Source of the DNA: Sepiola atlantica
Lineage: Eukaryota; Mollusca; Cephalopoda; Sepiida; Sepiolidae
Reading direction: 5' to 3'
Length of the DNA: 64,000 nt
Assembly (NCBI GenBank): GCA_963556195.1
Contig: OY744531.1
Span: 52,888,200-52,952,199, forward strand
Part shown: positions 53,358 through 64,000 of the stretch, piece by piece
Position numbering within the stretch: position 1 is the stretch's first letter
Layout of the letters: the number at the start of each line of letters is the position of its first letter
Position numbers and translations under genes: made by a program
Notes under the pieces: model-generated
Seen by the model: the letters and a program-made list of their open reading frames with translations, nothing else
Databases searched by the model: none
Told to the model about the DNA's origin: nothing

Positions 53358-53525
53358 CACGCCGGGATACGTTCTCAACAACCAGTCCGACAGTGAAGTT
53401 GTTTGCAGTCAATTTGGTGCTCCCAGGCTTTGCCTTCTCTTTGAGAATGGGTTACTTTATCGCTAATCGCCGTAGGCGCCATTACCGGGGAATTCCGATC
53501 GGCCTACTCAGGCAGTGGCTTTTTT
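53358..53525 (+). ncRNA. Second copy of structured 3' module seen at 39331-39431
   Basis: From gctcccaggctttg (53419) to a TTTTTT run (53520-53525) it aligns with the 3' half of the unit at 39190. The shared stretches are CTCCCAGGCTTTG, a hairpin, GGCGCC and CC(A/G)GGGAAT. The hairpin pairs TTCTC/GAGAA here and CCCC/GGGG there, so the fold is kept with different bases. The 5' part (53358-53418) is not U2-like. It could be a SINE with a conserved core domain, or a small RNA gene. Confidence 0.45.
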
Positions 53526-53670
53526 AACTTAACACCTGACCTTGTGTCTAACCTCCTGGAGAAGTAAATAAAATAAGTATAAGAGAAATAAAGAGCGACA
53601 AAAAGTGTGTATAATATGGGTCAATAAATTATTATAATCCCTGTATATACTTATGAGTGACCGTGTAACA

Positions 53671-53729
<59 letters not shown>

Positions 53730-53907
53730 CAGCAAGTAATTATTTATGCAAGTCTGAGCACAGAATTTTCGCGTTTTCTAATTTTCTTAGTAGTGTTCTC
53801 AACGTGGCAAGGAAGCTCTCGGGTGTCCGGTAGTAGTTGATATAATATGTCTCCGAGAGTTCTTATTTCGGCAATCTCAAACGCTTTCGATCGTCTTGAT
53901 TGTTATC

Positions 53908-53963
<56 letters not shown>
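53671..53963. repeat. Two (TA)n tracts with unique spacer
   Basis: TA tracts lie at 53671-53726 and 53911-53963. The spacer between them holds no recognisable feature. Confidence 0.9.
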
Positions 53964-53966
<3 letters not shown>

Positions 53967-55049
53967 GAGACTGTGGTTGTAGCTTTTTTTCATTTTGTTA
54001 ATTTTATTATTTTATCTAAGGTTTTGGCGGGAGAAGAGGGAAAGAAAACGACAAAGAAAGAGAGTGTGGATGAGTCTATTGTGTATTTATGTATTTGTGT
54101 AGTTATTGTCATTATTAAATTTGTTAAGTTGTATTATTTAATTTGTTTTTTTCTCGGCATATTTATCTATTTATTCTTTTGAACTATGGAAAGCGCTTGA
54201 GATGACCGAAATAAGAACCCACCGAGCCATAATATACAAACTACCACCGGACACCCTAAAGCTTTCTCGTCGCATCGAGAACATTACTAACAAAATTTCT
54301 ATGTCTAACCTTCAAGAAAAAGACGTGCTACTTTCGATTTTGGTAATACTCTTCATTTACTTACTTTGCTCTTTCTCTATTTTTGGGGGGGGGGGGAGAG
54401 ACTTTTACTAAGATACGTCATGTAGGTATAAATAAAAAAAGAATATGTTATCTTTACTTTTAAACCATGTTTTCATATTATTCAAACACGATTTTTTTTA
54501 CTTAAACAGTATGACAGATTTATCCCCCCTTTATGTTTCAAACTTATCTTATCCGCCATCACTTAAGCAAACGAAACTTGTCTATCCTCTTGGTTAACTC
54601 CATTTATCTGTCTCTTTCTTCGTTACGTCTAACCTTCTGTGTAGTTTCACGCTGACACGAGTCAGCATTATGAAAGCGTCGCGAATTCTTGAGATCCCTT
54701 TTTACTGTTTAAGTGAAAGGGAAAATATTTGTTCGGTTCATTCGCGAATTCTTCGTGTTGCCCGATTGCGTCCATTTTGCCATTTCGCTTCATCCGGCAA
54801 TTTCGGATTTTATCATTTTTTCGGTTTACTTCTATTCAATTACGATTTTTGTTGTGCTCATTTTCTAAACGGATCCATTTTCTATCTTGCTTGGGGCTGG
54901 CGTTTTAGCTGGGAAATTATTTCTGTTGAAAACTAAGTTGACAGGTGGAGTCTATCATATTTTTGTTTTGAAATTTAAAAAGCATCCATGATATAAACCG
55001 CGCTTCGCGTGTATTTAAACAAACACTCTCTATATATCTCCCGTTTTTC
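53964..55049. other. AT-rich spacer, no supported gene
   Basis: Short frames (for example 54670-54936) have no recognisable domain, codon signal or conservation evidence. Nothing else is seen. Confidence 0.5.
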
Positions 55050-55101
55050 TTTATATATATATATATACATATATATAATGGGAGAGAGAGCGTTTCTCTT
55101 C

Positions 55102-55167
<66 letters not shown>

Positions 55168-55178
55168 GAGATGATAAC

Positions 55179-55235
<57 letters not shown>

Positions 55236-55257
55236 GGGAGAGAGAGCGTTTCTCTTC

Positions 55258-55294
<37 letters not shown>

Positions 55295-55564
55295 TAAACT
55301 AGAGATGATAACATAAATATATATATATATATATATATATGCTGAGATGATAACAATAAAATATTATTTTTGAAATAATTATATGACAAAAGGACAATGC
55401 GCAATATACGAGATAGAGCAATTATAAAATGAAATGAATAATGAGAATTAAAATTAGAAAAATAGCAATATTTTTTTAATGATCAAATAGGTTAATCAAC
55501 GGATATATCAATATTTTGTTTTCATTTCTTCTTAAACCCATTTTTTTTTTTTAAATGCAAGTTT

Positions 55565-55642
<78 letters not shown>

Positions 55643-55668
55643 TATAGATATATAGATATATAGATATA
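55050..55668. repeat. Complex (TA)n region with duplicated cassette
   Basis: The cassette taatgggagagagagcg, ttctcttca, TA tract, taaactagagatgataac occurs at about 55077-55182 and again at 55232-55318. Its last part recurs once more near 55340. A long pure TA tract occupies about 55570-55640. Confidence 0.8.
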
Positions 55669-56025
55669 TTCAACGGATTTTACAATTTTTGTATGCCAAT
55701 TTTTACCTGGATTTTACTGCTTTTCGAACCGCTGCTACGAATTTTTATGAAGCCTTGAACGGTGAACTTTTTCAATATTTTTAATCTTTTCTTTTGCATT
55801 GGAATAGTTTAAATTTTATATTATCTTTATATTTCTTCAAATTATGACGTTTGGTATTTTCCCTTTACTAACTTTCTGTTCGCACTCCTTTGACGATAAC
55901 ATTTAATTCTTTGAAAAACCATTGCTTAAGGAAGGAATAATGAAATTTTGTTTATTTAAAACCCCCAACTAATGACTTTATAGATATTGTATTTTGTACA
56001 ATCTTTATTCTCATCTCTTACTAAG

Positions 56026-56073
<48 letters not shown>

Positions 56074-56958
56074 TAACCCGAAATTTTGGCCAAGCAATAT
56101 GTAAAATATCAAACTGTGTTCAATTTTAGAATATAAGAGTTTTGAAAAGACAAAGGAACAAATAAAACAATAACATCAATGTTTGGCGCAGTTTTGGTCA
56201 AGAAGCCGGTATCTTCCGACAGCCTGATCTGGCAGCACCAGACTTTTTGGAATTGGAATGTTCGTATTACAAAACGTGCTTGTAAATAAAACTATGTTTT
56301 TTTAGGCTATTCGTAAAATAAATTGCAAATTCACAATTTAATTAAAAATCTGCGGAGACAAATTTTCAAATGTGCATATACGACCTGTTGTGTAGTTTAT
56401 AAATCACCCAAAAGTAATGAAAAAAGTCGATGTTAAGGGGAAATGTGTCCTTGTCGTTGTTGCTCGTTCTGTGGTGCCTCAAATCCATTTGATCCGCAAC
56501 AATTATTAGCAAGATATAACGAAACACCAACAACATAAGAAATACCGCATAAGAAATGATAGAATGTAGCACACGTACGTGGTTTGAACATGATATTTGG
56601 GTTACAAAATAGATGGAATCTATTTTCATGAAAGAAGAATTAATATTCTCACGAGAGATGTAATTATAGCTTTATTTTTATGTTGTTGTTGTTGTGTTTT
56701 GTATACAGCGTCCTGGGTTATTTAATTATCAAATGGAAATAAATGTTTCTCTTTTTGTTTGTGTTTGTCATAACGTCGACAATGATTCCCTTCATGTCAA
56801 TGCTGACCCCGTAAATAAACGAACAGATCCAATGTTATCTTATTTATTTCTAGCTGCTTTGTTTGCTATATTTTTATGCAACACTGTGTAACTGACATTT
56901 AACGATATCGGCCATTTTTCATTTGGGTAATAGCGAATTTTAAGGTTCAGTGTTAACG

Positions 56959-57016
<58 letters not shown>

Positions 57017-57269
57017 TTGGTATTGGCGATGCATTTCTCCCTTTGGTATTTCGTCGAAATCTCGTGAGATTACAAACGCGCGACTCGACATTTCGAGGAG
57101 TATATATGTGCACATTTTTGGATCCGAATGCGAAACATTAATAATTCATTCGTATGATTCACAACGACACGGAACTCAAACAATGTCTTTAGGCTTTTCA
57201 TAAAAAAAACTATGAGAAAAAACGTCCCTGTGTATGTTCGCTGAATTATGTAAGCCACTCTTGCATAAT
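55669..57269. other. AT-rich spacer with (TA)n tracts
   Basis: TA tracts lie at 56026-56066 and 56960-57014. No gene or RNA is recognisable. The open frames crossing the TA tracts are Tyr-Ile artefacts. Confidence 0.6.
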
Positions 57270-57294
57270 GTGTATCTATCTATCTATCTATCTA

Positions 57295-57363
<69 letters not shown>
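57270..57363. repeat. (ATCT)n followed by (TA)n
   Basis: A compound microsatellite lies about 100 bp outside the left arm of the large palindrome. Confidence 0.95.
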
Positions 57364-57365
<2 letters not shown>

Positions 57366-57465
57366 TAATAATCCAGGTGAAAAATATCTATAGGGTGGTA
57401 ATCCAGAGAATTTACACCGGGTTTATAAAAAGTGCTCAATATCAAAATAGAGCTTTATATATGAT

Positions 57466-60174
<2,709 letters not shown>

Positions 60175-60177
60175 TTT

Positions 60178-60241
<64 letters not shown>

Positions 60242-60285
60242 CACCAGGAAATCAAACACACACACACATATATACATATATATAA

Positions 60286-60343
<58 letters not shown>

Positions 60344-60346
60344 CTG
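60175..60346. repeat. (TA)n, (CA)n and (TG)n compound microsatellite
   Basis: The (TA)n tract starts immediately at the right end of the palindrome (60180-60239) and is followed by CACACA, mixed TA and TGTGTG stretches. Confidence 0.9.
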
Positions 60347-62295
60347 TGTGTATAGTATACAAATGTATGTTAGATGAATAACTTTGAAATCTTGAAGGTG
60401 TTATCCATTTTTTTATTTGGCTTTATTGTGGTAGATAAAAATGTACAATGATGGAAATATTTTGATATTTTATTCATCAAAGATTATGTATGTTTTCGGA
60501 ATGGGCAGAAATAATTGTTTGTATTAAAGTGTTTTTCAATCAAACCAGGAACATTTTTCAAATTATTATAATACCTATATATTATATAATTATATTATAT
60601 ATAGTAGCAAAACTACCCCTTTTGGGTGGCTGTTGATAAAGTTCAAAGTTCGATAGGATTTTAGAAGTGTACAGTGTTATCATTTGTTCATTTTCATCCC
60701 ATTTCTGCCTAGTAAGGGAGGAAAAAAGGGTTAATTTTCACTCTTTCCTTTTTGTCGACCTACTAAAATTGTTTCCTCTTCCTCATTCTTCTTCCCTTTA
60801 CAAACCTTATATTATCATTTTTATTATAACTATTTCATTAATTTCTATAATCTTCGTATTTCAATTTATAAATAAAATAGAAGATCCATTTTGTCAAATG
60901 AGACGGAAAGCAATGTTCCATTTTTTGATAAAATATCAATTGATTAAAAATTGGCCTATTATTTATATCAAAATAATGTTTAATAATTTAAATGGGTAAA
61001 TAAGGCACCTATGATACCTTTTAATACTTGTATATTTAAAGGGAAAAAAACCTCTTTTGTACCCTAAAATTATCCCCATTTCTTTTCTTGGAATATATTT
61101 TGAAGCTATATTTATTTGCTCATAGTGATTGAGGCAAGATGTATCTGCCTCTGATGAATCACATAGCAACAACTAAGAGATAAATTCGTAATGGAGAGTG
61201 ACACCGAAATCGGCTTAACGACAGACAATTAATCCTTCCTCATTCATAGTAATTTTTACAGTTGTAAAATTGTTAAATAAATCATGTTATATTATTGATA
61301 TCCATAGAATCGTTTTCATCCATTTATTTCTTCATATTTGCGTCTCACCACTCACACACCATTTTACCACTTAATAAGATTCAAACAACATACATTTTAG
61401 ATAACCTGTTTCTTTCCGGATACATAGAAAAACAGAATGGTGACTAGAAATAATAAGAAAATAATACTCAATTCAGTAAAGTAATATAAAGAACGTTATA
61501 ATATTTTAAATACCCTATATAAGCTAACATTTTGGAATATTTATTAATTGATGTCTAATACGTATTGTTTAAATTCACAAAAACTGGAGGAATCTGAATT
61601 TTGATAAAGGGCTACGACACACATGTTGTCACCTTTGCACAAAACTTAAGAAAAAACTAAATATACCCACACTACACACTCTTTCGCCTAGAACTGTGTT
61701 CCAAAATTCATAATGATCGGTTCATTAGTGTAGGTTTCAATTCTGTAAATATAAATATATAAACATATAAACAACGCTTACTTTGTATTATGATTATTAA
61801 AACTACTGTTCAAGTCTTGAAAATTCCGAAACATAATCTCCAACTTCATAAACATATAGATATAAGAGGCGCGATTTTAAATGTTTTACTTACAATATTT
61901 AAGACAGTGTAGACGAGTGCATCACTTTGTGTGGGAAAGAAAATGTTCTAACGTGATATTTGAATGACAGGCAAGTTTCCTTCGCGCTTTTCCGAGAACG
62001 AAAATGGCGGATGTCATGTTCGTTGCGATAGAATAATTGCGAAGCTAATATTTTTCAAATAAATGTTTTAAATATATAGTCTTCATTGTTGCCGACGTTT
62101 ATGTTGTTTCTCTCTATCAGAATAAATTTAAACGGAATTCATTTTAAAAGCATTAGCAAGGATTGAAAAAAGCAAAGACATCACATTAAAAAAAGGAAAA
62201 TAATTCATTCAATTTTAAAATGTCATTTGACATAGACACCTTTCTAGTTGTCATCCAACTAATTCATCCAATTTCTCTCCAACTATTCACTATTC

Positions 62296-62297
<2 letters not shown>
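60347..62297. other. AT-rich spacer, no supported gene
   Basis: Frames such as 60667-60999 show only low-complexity hydrophobic translation and no domain. A single 'aaaatggcgga' at about 62002 resembles a YY1 site but has no associated gene. Confidence 0.5.
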
Positions 62298-62336
<39 letters not shown>

Positions 62337-62506
62337 TTTATTTTCATTTTTCCAATATTAACATCCGAGTAAAAGATAATACTTTTTCCGCCTGATTAGA
62401 TCTTTGTTTCTAATAACTATTGATTGATAACATCGACATGCCATTGTAGCGGCTTTTATTACATGTATGTATAAATTAAAATAATTATATATATATATAT
62501 ATATAT
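62298..62506. repeat. (TA)n tracts flanking a lone end of the palindrome family
   Basis: Bases 62389-62485 match the right terminus of the palindrome (cctgattagatct, gataacatcgacatgcca, acatgt, aattaaaat). They are bordered by (TA)n at 62298-62334 and 62487-62506. This is an old, partial copy of the same foldback family. Confidence 0.7.
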
Positions 62507-64000
62507 TATTTCAAAAATTATTATTACATGATTTATAATAATTTATTCCGAAACCAAGTCATGCGGTTTACAATTGTTTAAACATAACGCGCATAGTAAA
62601 CAAAATGTTCAGGTACTATAAAGAACAAATGCTTATCTTCAGGGCCGAGATGTAAGCACAAAACGTCCGTGAGATGAAGTATGTAAGAAGTTCATTTGTC
62701 TATCACTCTAAGATTTCCCCACAATATATACTGATCTTGTGTCCTGTTCTGCTCTCGTGGGAGACAAGTATCTGAAGACATTAAAGAGTACACATCAGTA
62801 CCGTAAGTAAATTATACGCTTCCGGCATATGAACTAACTAAACAAGTTCCTTTAATATAGCAATTACAGCCTTGCATTTCAGATTAACTACAATTACTCG
62901 AACTACATCTGACATTGACCGCTTGTTTATATAACACGATAATAACAACCATTACGGATGTGCTGCAGTAAAATTACAATCCAGGAGACAACCAACTGAC
63001 AACACTAACACAACAACGTTTTATAGAAATAAAAATTAAAAAGAATAATGACATCCCCCTATTTTTCTCCTCCCTCTAAGAATAAACATTTGACCGACCA
63101 TTATCTAGCATACGTAATATCTCATTTCCGGTTTCTTCTCTCCTTCATTTTTCTATATTTCTTTTTTTCTTTTGTAACGATATTGCTCATTTGTATATAT
63201 ATTTATTTTTAAGTTTCTAATAAATTAATTAATATTCTCTAATATCCATTTCTGATTTGTATTTCTAAATTTCTTCTATGCATGTACTCGTTTTATCTAT
63301 AGTATTATCATTTTAATTATTAATAACATTATTTAAAGAGATGTCATTTAACAAACACAAGGATAGAGGTTTAAAAACTTTTAGGATTTCATTTTCACAG
63401 GAGATAATTTACATGAAAATTCCGTCAAATGTCGCTGTAATGTGGAGAACAGATCTTAGCCAGAAGGCAAAGGCACCATAAAAAATTATGTGTTTTTGAC
63501 AAGGTATTTTTAAATGAAATAAATGAAAAAATCTCCATTTAATCGGAATATCTTTTAATAGGATAGCTACTGTAGTATCGCTTATGAGTGTTCGTGGGTC
63601 ATGATATCATCCTCTTAGTCATTACTTCCTACCTGAGGTCAGTGCATGTAGTTAGTTTATCATATCATGCCCTAAGAATAAAGAACTCCACTCTACTAAG
63701 CTTTTTAATTTACAAAAGCGGGATACATTACAAAAAATAGATTCATTTTTTAAATCGTTAGAGTTTATATGTTTATTATTCTATCTTTAATAATAAAAGC
63801 GAAAAACATAAAGTAACCATTTAACATTTCTCGGAAATATATAATTCTTTTATTTTGGTCAATTGACTTCCCTTTTTTGGCGATTGTCAAGAATAACCAA
63901 TAGAAAAAAAGATGAGAAAAAGAAAATAGCCAACAAATCAGTCACAAAAGGCATAAAAGTTACTTTTACTATTTACCTGCGATTTCTTTTGTGTTTTAAA
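62507..64000. other. AT-rich flank
   Basis: No gene is recognisable. The only notable feature is a short U2-like fragment at 63446-63472. Confidence 0.5.
63446..63472 (-). repeat. Short U2-like fragment with internal deletion
   Basis: The minus strand reads CCTTCTGGCTAAGATC-TGTTCTC. This equals the U2 5' region with about 12 nt missing, and the missing part is the branch-site-recognition stretch. It is too short to judge whether it derives from U2, from an array junction, or by chance. Confidence 0.5.

Noticed and set aside
54670..54936. Possible small protein of 88 residues
   Set aside because: It has no recognisable domain, signal or homologous frame in the window, and the length is compatible with chance.
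60667..60999. 110-codon frame
   Set aside because: Its hydrophobic AT-driven translation shows no domain and no start context or splice signals that would support an exon.
61995..62015. YY1-like ATGGCGG site as a promoter mark
   Set aside because: It is a single short match with no downstream open reading frame or CpG-rich context.

Overview
No host protein-coding gene is recognisable in this window. It is an AT-rich animal intergenic region filled with (TA)n, (ATT)n and minisatellite DNA and dominated by one family of non-LTR retrotransposon. The simple-repeat style and the repeat ends fit a mollusc, and a cephalopod such as an octopus is my best guess. That guess is inference only, because no lineage-diagnostic gene is present. 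All large open frames lie on the minus strand and belong to the retrotransposon.

Layout. 1-4360: AT-rich flank, degenerate tandem repeats, a Helitron-like 3' end at about 3312, a 52-bp minisatellite, and a U2-headed structured sequence on the minus strand. 4360-34237: four head-to-tail copies (period about 7.4 kb) of a two-ORF Tx1-clade element (Keno-like, U2-targeting type). They are separated by a 43-nt segment matching the 5' end of U2 snRNA, which includes the branch-site-recognition sequence. 34236-38929: a fifth, older, 5'-truncated copy of a different subfamily, bounded by a perfect 17-bp target-site duplication. 39190-39431: a plus-strand U2-headed structured unit whose 3' half recurs at 53419-53525. 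39604-46004: 179-bp satellite arrays and minisatellites ending in the same Helitron-like terminus as at 3312. 46005-64000: AT-rich DNA with many (TA)n tracts, a 0.5-kb foldback, a mixed direct/inverted repeat, a decayed ORF2 relic (49490-50965), a 2.7-kb near-palindrome (57466-60174) and a short U2 fragment near 63460.

How the pieces work together. The element encodes ORF1p (a Cys-rich 13-residue repeat region, a putative RRM-like nucleic-acid-binding region, a CCHC knuckle and a conserved C-terminal domain) and ORF2p (APE endonuclease, reverse transcriptase, C-terminal CCHC). No copy has both frames open. Copies 2 and 3 keep ORF1 but have a stop in ORF2, copy 4 keeps ORF2 but has a stop in ORF1, and copy 1 is broken in both. 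The array could therefore act only by complementation in trans. Three hairpins in the 3' UTR persist between copies, two of them with compensatory changes. An 80-bp module is repeated in the 5' UTR. Conflicting patterns of shared mutations point to exchange among copies.
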